Assembly (NCBI GenBank): GCA_012840085.1
Contig: DUMB01000094.1
Span: 1 to 64,000 of the forward strand
Reading direction: 5' to 3'
DNA length: 64,000 nucleotides
From: Clostridiaceae bacterium
GTDB lineage: Bacteria > Bacillota > Clostridia > Acetivibrionales > DUMB01
In this document: in pieces, positions 28,703 through 37,590 of the stretch
Layout: each line of letters begins with the position of its first letter
How positions within the stretch are numbered: the first letter of the stretch is position 1
The notes under the pieces: generated by a model
The model's input: only the letters and a program-made list of their open reading frames with translations
What the model was told of the DNA's origin: nothing
The model's database searches: none
Position numbers and translations under genes: made by a program

Positions 28703-29456
28703 TAAAATCTACCTTTCTCATTTCTTTATCGTCCAGCGAAATTTTCATTAGCTTGTCCTTAATTTCTTCAAGAGAAAGCTCTTTCTCCATAAAGAACTCT
28801 CCGGCCACCTCTCTGCCGTACTCCCTCACAAACAACTGAACCTGGTCAGCTGACATTCTTCCGAATCCTCTTGATGTCAACCCTCCGAAAGTTACAAAAC
28901 CTTCGTTTATGTCATCAATAACCTGCAATATAGTCTTTAGCTGCCACAAAAAGAAATTCTTCATGTAAATATTAACTTCAAATGTTCCCTGCTCAAGCAC
29001 TTCAGGCTGATATAAAGCACCGGTCATTGCCGAGCCGGTAACTCTGTTGATACCGACATTATGTCTCCTTGCAAGTACTACTGTATCCTTCAGAGGATAT
29101 GCATCCTTGAATTCAATTCTGCTCTTTAGGGACATACTGCCAAAAAGCCTGCATGCTGGGCAATTTTCAACATATCTTTTTTTGATGTCCTCTATTCCTT
29201 TTGTGCGTTTAAAGCAGCTGTTATCAAATACCCTGCACGAACCTTTAAGATATTTTTCTGCTCGGTTGCGGAAAACCCCCTTAATACTGCTTCCGGGTAT
29301 AACCACGTTCATTTCACCGTTATGCATACTGCGAATAAATTGAATATCAGATAAGGATGGATCCAGTTCCACATTTTCACCTGAGCGTATACACACAGGA
29401 CTTTGTGCACTTAACAGGAATTTGATTCTGCACTCGTTGTATAAGGTCTTAAACAC
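28686..29456 (-). CDS. Cas7-family RAMP, third in order, predicted catalytic
   Basis: The 256-residue RAMP shows VIPGSSIKGVFR (52-63), a Cys cluster (CRVFDNSC, then CPACRLFG) and the C-terminal glycine-rich loop FGGLTSRGFGRM. Asp37 (SLSDIQFI) aligns with the Csm3 residue that cuts target RNA at 6-nt intervals, so this subunit is probably catalytic. The start is GTG, with GGGGGAAATAGT just upstream, 12 bases behind the previous gene. It acts in the cytoplasm as part of the crRNA-guided backbone. Confidence 0.88.
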   Translation of the reverse strand: MFKTLYNECRIKFLLSAQSPVCIRSGENVELDPSLSDIQFIRSMHNGEMNVVIPGSSIKGVFRNRAEKYLKGSCRVFDNSCFKRTKGIEDIKKRYVENCPACRLFGSMSLKSRIEFKDAYPLKDTVVLARRHNVGINRVTGSAMTGALYQPEVLEQGTFEVNIYMKNFFLWQLKTILQVIDDINEGFVTFGGLTSRGFGRMSADQVQLFVREYGREVAGEFFMEKELSLEEIKDKLMKISLDDKEMRKVDFNEHIL

Positions 29457-29468
29457 ACTATTTCCCCC

Positions 29469-30194
29469 TTAACCCAGTCCGTAATAGCTGGCAATGTTAT
29501 TCTTATCTATTTCATCAATCTTCTCATCTATAAGTTTGATTTGCCCCAGTCCTCTGGAGGCATAACCTCCAACTGATATTTCGCCGTCTCTGAGAAGTTT
29601 CAGCATTAAATTTAATAATTTCCGCTGCTTTTCCTCCAGGTTCTCAGCCACCATGTAAAAATCAAACAAAGCGCCTGCAGGCACTATTTCGAAATTATAT
29701 TTTGCACGGGGGTATGCAGTTCCGGAATCTCTGTCTATACCCACACCGTCCCGGCGCTCATATTCCAGCCTTTCCCCTATGTACATCATATCCTTGATCT
29801 GTAATCTGGAAGACATCTGCTTATTGCCAAACAGCTTGCATACATCACAGCTCTTTTGATATATTTCTTCCGCAATTGCCCGGTAATTGTCCTTATTGCG
29901 TTCTTTTATGTCATCTATATACTTTTCAATACATGATTCATCGTCATTGATTACATTGCAGCTGGACCAGCTTCCTTTCAGGGCAGGATTTCTAAGTATT
30001 GCTTCCAGCCGGCTTCTCAATACACCTTTTAGTGAAGATCCCGGTATCAACGGCCTTCTGTCTCTATCCTTCAAAACAGGTAAATCCACCTGAACAGGGT
30101 CTATTCCGTTATCACTGGCACCAATATGAAGAGGTTTGGATGCAATAATTTTTCCTCTTACTATTATCCGGTTCTCAAACACGTCAAACAACAT
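29469..30194 (-). CDS. Cas7-family RAMP, second in order, predicted catalytic
   Basis: This 241-residue protein is the most Csm3-like of the set: PLHIGASDNG, VDLPVLKDRD, PLIPGSSLKGVLRSR (48-62), CDVCKLFG and the C-terminal GGYASRGLGQI. Asp37 in QVDLPV matches the catalytic Asp of Csm3, so RNA cleavage activity is expected. A Cys quartet (Cys79 region and CDVC) resembles the zinc fingers of III-D/III-E Cas7 domains. It follows the Cas11 candidate by 18 bases. Confidence 0.92.
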   Translation of the reverse strand: MLFDVFENRIIVRGKIIASKPLHIGASDNGIDPVQVDLPVLKDRDRRPLIPGSSLKGVLRSRLEAILRNPALKGSWSSCNVINDDESCIEKYIDDIKERNKDNYRAIAEEIYQKSCDVCKLFGNKQMSSRLQIKDMMYIGERLEYERRDGVGIDRDSGTAYPRAKYNFEIVPAGALFDFYMVAENLEEKQRKLLNLMLKLLRDGEISVGGYASRGLGQIKLIDEKIDEIDKNNIASYYGLG

Positions 30195-30212
30195 TTATTT
30201 AACCCCCCTTGC

Positions 30213-30584
30213 TTACGATGCTTGATTTTCGCTCACAAGCACTGTAGCCTTCCAATACAAGTATCCAAAAAACAGCTGCAGCATTTGCATTAAGTCTTTT
30301 TCATCTGACTGTGACCTGATCTTTTCCATATAATCAATTATTACATCGCCGCATTTTTTATCTCCCAATATTTTTTGGTCCCACCCGTTTCCTTTGGCAG
30401 TTTTGTATTCAATCAAGAGCTTTATTTCTTCATAAAACTGAGCTTTTTCACAAACCTCAGCAAGAGTTCTGAACTGGGATTTACCTATAGAGTTTTTCGT
30501 CCCCTCTTTTTCTGATAAATGTTTTCTCAACGTAGTCTTCTCCGCAATCTCATTAACCATATTTATTAGAGTCTTTTTATCCAT
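30213..30584 (-). CDS. Candidate Cas11 (Csm2-like) small subunit
   Basis: The 123-residue, all-helical, charged protein contains KSQFRTLAEVCEKAQFYEEI and LMQMLQLFFGYLYWKATVL, a pattern resembling Csm2/Cas11 small subunits, which line the target strand in type III complexes. Size and position (directly after Csx10, start overlapping its end by 8 bases) agree. No enzymatic motif is visible. Assignment rests on size, helicity and position more than on a diagnostic motif. Confidence 0.7.
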   Translation of the reverse strand: MDKKTLINMVNEIAEKTTLRKHLSEKEGTKNSIGKSQFRTLAEVCEKAQFYEEIKLLIEYKTAKGNGWDQKILGDKKCGDVIIDYMEKIRSQSDEKDLMQMLQLFFGYLYWKATVLVSENQAS

Positions 30585-31758
30585 TCACTATCTCCCCCTT
30601 CAGGTGTAGTTCATTACATATCTCTATCTGTCCGAAACCATTGTTTTTATCTCTTCCTACGCCTTCAGCTTCCATTTGTTCCAGTCTTCCTATAACGCTC
30701 TCAATATAGTTTTTTGTAGACAATAGAAGTGTTGTGCCCCTGAGAGTCAGTATCTCAGGCTTCTTTTCCCATCTGCCCCATTCTCTTGAAGTATCATAGC
30801 CTCTCACAATTTCTTGTTCAGTATATACCTGCTCTATATCAAAGCCATCATCTTCCGTCCCCATGACCATCCTTTTCCAAATATTTCGGTATTCGGCATC
30901 ACTTATAGCTTTGCTAAGGTCAAATTCTTCAATTCCCAGCTTTGCATCACTTTTAAAAAGGATTGGTATAAAATATTTATCCTGCTTTCCTTCCTTCTCC
31001 TGCTTCCTTTCGTTAAATTCTCTCAGAAGAGGCAACAGGTCCTGTCTTTTCTTATCAGGCGTAACAGAAATAACTTTAACTCTTCCAAAACCTACCGAAC
31101 AATAGCCTCCAATATGATATATCTGGCCTTCTTTTACTCCAAGGGCTTCGGTATCCCCAATATGCCCTTCGAATACCGTACCCTGCCGTATGGCGTAAAT
31201 AGAGTACAGGCTTCCGTCAAGAGCTGTCTGGGTGTAGGAATTGATGGCTGTCTTGGTATACAGTTCTTTATCAATTGAAACCCTTGCCTTGCCTTTTCTG
31301 TATCCTTTAACTGATTCCAGCCTTCCTGCCAGACCTCTCATTACGCTATCCATACCGCTTTCATTTATACAATGCCTGCATTTATGTTCACCGTCATTAA
31401 CGAGCATGTCTCTAAATCCATGTTCCCTGTTGGTTTTACATCCTTTTGCTGTTAAAGGCAATATGTCACAGCCCTCAGGATAGAAGAACGAAAACTTAAT
31501 ATCTCCAAATGTGCTGCATGCCTTATAAAAGGTACATGATATACATTTTGATTCGTCTCTGACATATACATAATTGTATCTTCCCTGTGCATCCGGTTCC
31601 TGGGGATTATACAAAGGACAGTTCATCAATATATGCTTTGCAAACGCTGCCCTCACTACATGACCTGGTATATAATCAATAGATTCATAGACATTATCCT
31701 TAAGCCTTCTGCCTCCTATAAGCATGGGACTTTCCAGTCTGAAAACAACTCTACTCAA
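30577..31758 (-). CDS. csx10: Csx10, Cas5-like RAMP of type III-D
   Basis: The 393-residue protein starts FRLESPMLIGGRR and has a Cas5/Csx10-like layout. It carries a cysteine group near the N-terminus (CISCTFYKACSTFG), a second (CKTN, then CRHC) and two glycine-rich RAMP loops, one in the middle (GGYCSVGFGRV) and one C-terminal (GVGRDKNNGFGQI). Csx10 caps the crRNA handle, taking the Cas5/Csm4 role, and is the marker gene of type III-D. The TTG start follows GGAGGTG with 7-base spacing, overlapping the stop of the upstream Cas7 by 8 bases. Confidence 0.82.
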   Translation of the reverse strand: MSRVVFRLESPMLIGGRRLKDNVYESIDYIPGHVVRAAFAKHILMNCPLYNPQEPDAQGRYNYVYVRDESKCISCTFYKACSTFGDIKFSFFYPEGCDILPLTAKGCKTNREHGFRDMLVNDGEHKCRHCINESGMDSVMRGLAGRLESVKGYRKGKARVSIDKELYTKTAINSYTQTALDGSLYSIYAIRQGTVFEGHIGDTEALGVKEGQIYHIGGYCSVGFGRVKVISVTPDKKRQDLLPLLREFNERKQEKEGKQDKYFIPILFKSDAKLGIEEFDLSKAISDAEYRNIWKRMVMGTEDDGFDIEQVYTEQEIVRGYDTSREWGRWEKKPEILTLRGTTLLLSTKNYIESVIGRLEQMEAEGVGRDKNNGFGQIEICNELHLKGEIVNG

Positions 31759-32311
31759 TATCTTTCACCTCCACATGGACAAATCCCAATCCGCGGCTCT
31801 TACCCGTACCAATAGCTTCTATCATCTTGAAGCTTAACTTTAATTCTTTCTCAAACTGTATGGTTTCAGGTGTAAAATATACCTGCACCCTGCCGTGAAA
31901 TACTCCTTTGCTCAGAACTTCATTAAATACAAGCGCTTGATCCTTCGCTACTTTCCTGTATCTGTCTATTGCCACGTTTGGACGAATAGAAATGGGTACG
32001 TCAGCATTATCCTGCTTTACAAATAAAAAGTCCTCAATTATTATCCTTGCAGGTTGATAGCCTGTACCTCCGAAAATACTGCACACCGGGCATGTACAAT
32101 ACTTATTCCCGCTTTTGCTTTCACACTTGCTTTGTACAAGCTTTGAGAAATTATCCCGCGCCTTTCCCTTAATAGCTGATGCAGGGACGATAGGTCCTGA
32201 GCTTGTCCTTAGAATTGCATTATAGCCCCCTTGTCGGGTACCTGATGATATATGCATGGGGGATTTTAATATCAGCTGTATATCATACTCTTTTTTCAAT
32301 GTTCCTATCAA
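31751..32311 (-). CDS. Cas7-family RAMP, first in order, short and probably non-cleaving
   Basis: This compact RAMP (about 186 residues) has LKSPMHISSGTRQGG, IVPASAIKGKAR, CTCPVCSIFGG and the terminal GTGKSRGLGFVHV. The PGSS motif is replaced by PASA, and there is no Asp between residues 11 and 52, so the target-cutting residue appears absent. It overlaps the end of cas10 by 29 bases. The TTG chosen is well spaced from GGGGAGGTG; an ATG two codons earlier would sit too close to it. By position it matches the first Cas7 domain of fused III-D and III-E proteins. Confidence 0.85.
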   Translation of the reverse strand: MIGTLKKEYDIQLILKSPMHISSGTRQGGYNAILRTSSGPIVPASAIKGKARDNFSKLVQSKCESKSGNKYCTCPVCSIFGGTGYQPARIIIEDFLFVKQDNADVPISIRPNVAIDRYRKVAKDQALVFNEVLSKGVFHGRVQVYFTPETIQFEKELKLSFKMIEAIGTGKSRGLGFVHVEVKDIE

Positions 32312-34280
32312 CCTCATCACCTCCCCCAAAATCCCATATATCCAGTATATCTCTCCATGGAGAAATCAATATTGAATTCAGCTTATCAACATAAAATCCG
32401 CTATCCCACTCAAGTCCCCTGATATTGTTTGCTTTAAAAAGTTTCTCCAGCCTGTTTTTATGTCTTGCCTGATTATAGCTGTAAAATAGTCTGGCCTCCG
32501 CAGCATCTGCATTTTCAGCGGCGTTTTCCATCTGATACAGGCTGGTTTTTCTGACACCGGACCCTTTGGCTTTCATAGAGTTCACAAGTGCCATCATGGC
32601 CTTTATCCTGTCCAGGGTATAAGGCCGCAGTGTATGTAATACTTCAGTTTCGTTTTTTCCAGCACTCATACCAGCAATTTCGGCTCCCAACCCTTCCAGA
32701 ATCACAAAATCCATGCTGCCGTTATCCGTCCCTTGCAGCATGCTTTTCCTTGCCGTCAGCTTCGCATTTTCCAATGCTTTCTCCGCATATTCCTGCATGA
32801 GTCTTACAGGAGATCTGTACTTGCCAATACACAGCCCGACAGACAGTGTGGCACGATAACGGCATTCTCCTTCAGAAGCGCTCATATTTCTGAATTCTTC
32901 ATTAAATAATTCAATCAATCTTGCACAAAATTCTATGGATCCACGGGCGGGTACTATCAGGAATATATCATCGCCCCCGACCGCAATAATTTCGAACTGG
33001 CTGAAATTAGTCTGCTCCAGTGCCTTGTATACCGAATTCTGTGCGGCCATACTGATTTTGCGGCTGAAGTACATCATATCGCTTAGCGAGTTTATGTTCT
33101 GGACTATACCGCCCATATTGTTTCCGTCACCGTAAATTACAGCAATATACTTGTTTTCATCCTTTATATCACTTAAATTTTCGGCAGCAATATCAACTTT
33201 TCTGCCCGTGTATTTTTCAAAATTATCAACATACTCCTGTTTTGTGCTTTTCCCAACCAAATTCTTATGAAGGCAGCTGCCACAGACAACCTCTCCGCTT
33301 CCTGTGTTCAGCCTGTAAATTGCTTCTCTCACTCTGCACTGCCTGCAGGTTCCCGGATGGTTAAGCTCACTGGCATCAATTGCTATGCGATTACCGTCAA
33401 TGGTAATTTCTCTAATATCCCAGAAAGGAGAAGCGGGGCATGTATCATTATAAATTTTTAGTTTTTTTCTTTCATCGAGTCTTTCTTGTACAGCTGCCAT
33501 GGCCTCTTTGTAATTTCCAAGCAACCTGTCCAGAACCACGTCAACCATGCAAAATGCATTTTGCAGGCTTAACGTATATTTATGAAATTCATCTTCAAGC
33601 TCAAATATCAGGCTTTCGTCTGCCCATTCAGGAAGAACGCACAGAATATTTCCACCACCGGCATAAATGATACACTCCGGAATAAACAAATTGGATATAA
33701 TGCCGGGTATATGCTTCTCACTTACATATGAAAGCAGCTTGCTTGCTCCCCTCATATCCTTTAATCCGTTGGTTTCAAGATAGTATTTTTTGATCTTATA
33801 AGCTCCTCCTTTTAGAACTCTGACATTAAGCTTGCTTTTCAGGGTTCCTTCAGGGTTTAACAGCAATTCCAAAGCATTCCATGCCTCTGCGTGAACATTT
33901 TTGTCCTCTGCGAAAAAGGCTTTATAAGCTGATTGCCTGAGCTTATTCTTATCTTTCGCTTGTTTACCTTCATAGAGATATGCAAACAATACAAAAAGGC
34001 GGGCTACATCTCTGACTGTACAGATTCTGTTCTTTCCATCAACTATATAGGGAAGGGTGCTTTGAAAGCCTGGCTTGTCCAGGTAATCTGTTATATATGA
34101 AACACTCAACTCTCTTACTTGTATCTGTATTTCAGAATAAAGCGCAGAATATTCATCATTTCTAAGGAAAAAACCTGTTCCACTGACAGGGTCAACCCAG
34201 GATGTGCTATCCTTTGGCAGTGAGGATACAAGGGTTATGGTCCCATCCTGCATAAAATCTTTCCAATGTATGAATCTCAT
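32283..34280 (-). CDS. cas10: Cas10, type III signature protein with GGDD cyclase
   Basis: Cas10 is the large subunit that makes cyclic oligoadenylate when target RNA binds. The 665-residue protein has a first palm-like domain (IIYAGGGNILCV, near 205-215), a zinc ribbon (Cys312, Cys315, Cys333, Cys336) and a second palm with YGDGNNMGG (383-391) and the catalytic GGDD at 435-438. I see no HD nuclease motif in the N-terminal 200 residues, so DNA cutting is unlikely, as in many III-D systems. The gene follows the CARF-HEPN gene by 14 bases. With the cyclase motif intact, signalling to that effector is expected. Confidence 0.95.
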   Translation of the reverse strand: MRFIHWKDFMQDGTITLVSSLPKDSTSWVDPVSGTGFFLRNDEYSALYSEIQIQVRELSVSYITDYLDKPGFQSTLPYIVDGKNRICTVRDVARLFVLFAYLYEGKQAKDKNKLRQSAYKAFFAEDKNVHAEAWNALELLLNPEGTLKSKLNVRVLKGGAYKIKKYYLETNGLKDMRGASKLLSYVSEKHIPGIISNLFIPECIIYAGGGNILCVLPEWADESLIFELEDEFHKYTLSLQNAFCMVDVVLDRLLGNYKEAMAAVQERLDERKKLKIYNDTCPASPFWDIREITIDGNRIAIDASELNHPGTCRQCRVREAIYRLNTGSGEVVCGSCLHKNLVGKSTKQEYVDNFEKYTGRKVDIAAENLSDIKDENKYIAVIYGDGNNMGGIVQNINSLSDMMYFSRKISMAAQNSVYKALEQTNFSQFEIIAVGGDDIFLIVPARGSIEFCARLIELFNEEFRNMSASEGECRYRATLSVGLCIGKYRSPVRLMQEYAEKALENAKLTARKSMLQGTDNGSMDFVILEGLGAEIAGMSAGKNETEVLHTLRPYTLDRIKAMMALVNSMKAKGSGVRKTSLYQMENAAENADAAEARLFYSYNQARHKNRLEKLFKANNIRGLEWDSGFYVDKLNSILISPWRDILDIWDFGGGDEVDRNIEKRV

Positions 34281-34294
34281 CCTGCAACCCCCTA

Positions 34295-35749
34295 CTATTT
34301 CAATTCGATAAATTCCATAGCTGAGAACAGACCATCTTTATCAACCTTATATTTGTCAAATAACCTGTTTATGAATTCTTCTACAACATTTTTAAACTCA
34401 GCATATCTCTTTTTATCAATAAACTCAAAGCCATGTGCAAAAATGCTGTTGTTACGGACATCAACATTTTTCTTCAAATTTTCAAGCAGTTTTAGTTTGT
34501 CAACTGATTTGTCTCCTTTCATTATGTCATCATCTATTGCCGCAAGAGTAACAAACCCTGCCATGAGACCTATAGTATGAGGCAATTCGGCAATTAATCC
34601 GTATCCTCTTATTTTTTTCCTTATTTCATTTATTTTCAAACGAAGAGCTTCAGGAGTCCCCAGTTTGGTATAATCCGGTTTTTCGGTACTAATGCCGTAA
34701 TCCCACAGGCACTTTTGCTCAACCATTTCAAGTGCCCTGTAAAGAAGGAGGGATGCCATTTCATACTTTTCCTGCTTTTCTCGTCTCAGAGCATTATTAT
34801 ATAAATTACCAATCACATAATATACATTGTTAAATACAGTTTCCTTTTCGCTTGGCTGATTATGGATTGCCTCCAGCTTTTCAAGGCATTTCAGTTGCAC
34901 TTTTATCTTATCTTCATAAGGAGCCAGTATAAAACGCATGTCCAGCTTTTTCTCTCTCAGGATAATATCATAACATGCTTGTAAATCTGCCCTTGCATTT
35001 TTTATATTGAGGCTGTCCCAGGCATTGTATGCACTTGCAAGATAACTTAAGGCTTCATATTGCCTTGTCCCGGGAACCTTTTGATCAAGCTCCATAAAAA
35101 TTATTCCTGCGGAAGTATAGTCCATGTTATTGAAAAGGTATATAGCTTGTGCCCTTTCCAGATCACCGAATACTGTGTAAGGATTATCGATAAAATATAA
35201 TTTTTCCGACCCCGGCCTGGGCTTCCTTAAAGTAGGTATGTAATCACCTGCCACGTATATAAGCTGAGCTCCTATGGCATGGCCTGCCATTGCGCACCCG
35301 GCAGCCATTGATTTAGTGCCTCCGGTAAAATCTACGTATATATTTTTAGGACGTTTCCATTCTTCATATGCGGTTTTAATTGTCTGATACAGCTTCAATG
35401 GATTTTCGGAATCAATTTCAGCAAAAGTGTACTGGCTTGGCCTAAGTTGAGTGAATTCTATGACATTGTCAAGCAATTTCCTGGTTTCTTCTGTGAATAG
35501 AATTAAAACTTTTTCAGGGTTTAAAGCAGATATTGATAATACGAGAGGTTCATACGAAGTTCCGAGAGTAAGGATAAGTCCATCACAACTATCAGGCTGG
35601 GAATACAGGCGAACAAATTTTTCTTTTACTAAAGGCATTATGTAATCTTTGTAATAATCTTCAGTCTCTCTTCTGCTTTCTTCGGAAGACCTGTCCATGC
35701 TCTCCCAAACTTTGCTTCTTTTTTGCATTTCTTCAATGATGTTTTGCAT
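34295..35749 (-). CDS. CARF-HEPN ribonuclease, Csm6-like (TIGR02710 type)
   Basis: The 484-residue protein has an N-terminal CARF domain (GLILTLGTSYEP, then VDFTGGTKSMAAG), the form seen in the TIGR02710 family, a helical middle, and a C-terminal HEPN nuclease with RNNSIFAH (Arg432 to His439, the R-x6-H active-site spacing). Such proteins are allosteric RNases turned on by the cyclic oligoadenylate that Cas10 makes. It is the first gene of the effector operon, with GAGGAG before its ATG. It is a trans-acting factor, not part of the crRNA complex. Confidence 0.88.
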   Translation of the reverse strand: MQNIIEEMQKRSKVWESMDRSSEESRRETEDYYKDYIMPLVKEKFVRLYSQPDSCDGLILTLGTSYEPLVLSISALNPEKVLILFTEETRKLLDNVIEFTQLRPSQYTFAEIDSENPLKLYQTIKTAYEEWKRPKNIYVDFTGGTKSMAAGCAMAGHAIGAQLIYVAGDYIPTLRKPRPGSEKLYFIDNPYTVFGDLERAQAIYLFNNMDYTSAGIIFMELDQKVPGTRQYEALSYLASAYNAWDSLNIKNARADLQACYDIILREKKLDMRFILAPYEDKIKVQLKCLEKLEAIHNQPSEKETVFNNVYYVIGNLYNNALRREKQEKYEMASLLLYRALEMVEQKCLWDYGISTEKPDYTKLGTPEALRLKINEIRKKIRGYGLIAELPHTIGLMAGFVTLAAIDDDIMKGDKSVDKLKLLENLKKNVDVRNNSIFAHGFEFIDKKRYAEFKNVVEEFINRLFDKYKVDKDGLFSAMEFIELK

Positions 35750-36027
35750 TTTGACTCTCCTCTATAAAAAAATAATTTTAAATATTTTCATATATATCTT
35801 TGTATCTCTTTGCATCTATAGTCTATTGATTTGGGCAACTAATCTGGACAAAAACAAACGGCACTGAAGCTTCATTTATCTGAATAAATGCAATAAATAT
35901 CAGGATATCCGTCTAGATATCTGTTTTTCTCAAAAAAGCAATAATTTTCTATTTGGTCGACATAATTATACTATTTTTTTCACCGGCCTACAAGCGCAGT
36001 TAACAGCGCCATGTGAAAATTGGTGCA

Positions 36028-36405
36028 GCTTCAATCCTTGTTGTACTGGACTATATTACCAATAAGTTTTCAAAACATAATTTTTCATTCCTTGTTCTTC
36101 TGGAGCAAATAATTAATCCTCTAAAAAAGAAACATCTTGAAGCTACGTTTCAATCCTTGTTATGCTGGAATGAGCATTTCAAACTCGTAAAGCCAATGAA
36201 AAAGCGATATTTAGAAGCGTTTCAATCCTTGTTTTAATAGAATGGTTATTTAATAAATTATTTTTCACAAACTTGACAGCACAAAACATATTATTGCAAG
36301 CGTTGTTTTAAAGGAATGGTCATTCAGCAAAATGCCTTTCACAAGCTTTGCCGTACAATCCGTATTGTGGCAGTCATTGCTATTTTAGATTGTGCATATC
36401 AATAA
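36028..36405 (-). CRISPR. Degenerate CRISPR-like cluster B, 6 units
   Basis: Six variants of the same 37-bp element begin at about 36028, 36082, 36147, 36219, 36290 and 36369, in the 690-bp gap between cas6 and the CARF-HEPN gene. The best copy is 36147-36183. The sequence following the unit at 36219 resembles that following the unit at 36290 (TTTCACAA, ACAA and TATT in register), so the spacers themselves look related. The remainder of 35750-36027 is A/T-rich with no gene seen. Confidence 0.65.
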
Positions 36406-36439
36406 CTATTCTGTTTGTACTGTCGTATTTCCCTGAGTT

Positions 36440-37129
36440 TTACCCAATATTAACCAGACTGCTTTTTAGATTACTTCTTTCTGCTCTAACAACAGTTCCA
36501 AGCCCCCTTGAAACTGCCTTGCCTAATCCCAGATACTCCGGGATAAGAAAATTAACCTTAAACCGTCCTTTAAATGCCTTCATATCAATGTTCTTAAACT
36601 TGACATGGCACTCCTCAACATCAAGCCAGGCATGCAGCATACAGTCAACTTTATACCCAAACCCCTTTGACATTGAAAGTATGTTGCCTATAAGTATTCT
36701 TTTAAGTATATCCTCTTTTTCAAAGTCGGTAGCTTTTATATATCTTCCTATATTTTTTTGATTCAACGCCATCCAGGGTGTAATAAACCTGTACTCCACA
36801 TAATTATCACAAACACCAAATTCAACTGGTTTGCGTATGATTTTTGTCTGGCTTACATTTATCTTTTCACCGTCAATATCTATTTCATTTGTATTGAATC
36901 CTATTTGCGATATAAGTGATGAACCTTCGCAAATACCGCATATTATAGGCTGTCCGTCAATTACCTTGTACTGTACTTTTGGATAATTATAAACAAATTT
37001 GTCACCACTATGATTGCTTATAATTTCTTCGTCAGGGAATTTGTTTGCAAAGTATCCTCTTAACTTGGTCGCCTGTCTTGCTTGTAAAAATATATTTTCA
37101 AATCTTACAAGTGTGTAGTCTATTTTCAT
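36440..37129 (-). CDS. cas6: Cas6, crRNA-processing endoribonuclease
   Basis: Cas6 cuts repeat transcripts to leave the 8-nt handle ending ATTGAAAC. The 229-residue protein has a Cas6b-like layout: KLRGYFANKF near residue 25, FITPWMALNQKN in the middle, and the C-terminal glycine-rich RNA-binding loop LGLGKAVSRGLGTVV. It is on the same strand as the effector operon but separated by degenerate cluster B. It is the only Cas6 here and would serve the GTTTCAATCC-type repeats around it, since I-C uses Cas5c. I did not identify the catalytic His/Lys with certainty. Confidence 0.82.
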   Translation of the reverse strand: MKIDYTLVRFENIFLQARQATKLRGYFANKFPDEEIISNHSGDKFVYNYPKVQYKVIDGQPIICGICEGSSLISQIGFNTNEIDIDGEKINVSQTKIIRKPVEFGVCDNYVEYRFITPWMALNQKNIGRYIKATDFEKEDILKRILIGNILSMSKGFGYKVDCMLHAWLDVEECHVKFKNIDMKAFKGRFKVNFLIPEYLGLGKAVSRGLGTVVRAERSNLKSSLVNIG

Positions 37130-37329
37130 TTTGACCTCTTTAATGCAATAATTTTTTAATGCAATAATTTTTTGTTTTATATCTCTTTTTTCTTTATAGA
37201 CAGAAAGTTTTTGAGTAATTTTTTTAAAATTAATGATATTATATCATAAAATTCCATATAATTCTCTAACGTGTGACAAATTGTGTGATTCCTTTGTGGC
37301 AGTAAAAAAGCAGCCAAATAATATTGGCT

Positions 37330-37514
37330 GCTTAAATTCTTGTTATTCCGGAGCGATCATTTCAGTAAAGTAATTAGCATTAGGAATAAAGGTTTTGAAT
37401 ATGAGTTCCAATCCTTGTTTTGCTGGATCGTGCACTTCAACGCCCAGGTAAGGGCCATAAGCGAGTAGCGAAAAGCAGTTTCAATCCTTGTTTTACTGGA
37501 TTGTGCACTTCAAC
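37330..37514 (-). CRISPR. Degenerate CRISPR-like cluster C, 3 units
   Basis: Units lie at about 37330, 37404-37440 and 37478-37514, spaced 74 bp. The last is the best-preserved copy and matches the consensus inferred from all clusters; on the minus strand it begins GTTGAAGTGCAC and ends GGATTGAAAC. It adjoins a leader-like sequence, the leader-proximal position where repeats normally stay most intact. Confidence 0.75.
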
Positions 37515-37590
37515 AGCTATTTTGCCTGAAATGCCCTATTTATCTGAGTTATATGCAATTCTAGAACGGGTTTTTTTGAGTCATTTTTTA
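37515..37590 (-). promoter_or_regulatory. Leader-like sequence of cluster C
   Basis: The sequence after the last repeat (AGCTATTTTGCC, AATGCC, TATTT, then AGAACGGGTTTTTTT) is repeated with changes beside cluster D. Two copies in the same position relative to the repeats indicate a conserved leader. The following 37591-37835 has no gene I can support. Confidence 0.6.

Noticed and set aside
30814-31278. 154-codon plus-strand frame
   Set aside because: It lies antisense within csx10, which has clear family motifs.
27866-34280. Assignment as type III-A or III-B
   Set aside because: There is no Csm4/Csm5 or Cmr set, and Csx10 plus four Cas7-like proteins fit III-D better. It is not III-E because nothing is fused and Cas10 is present.
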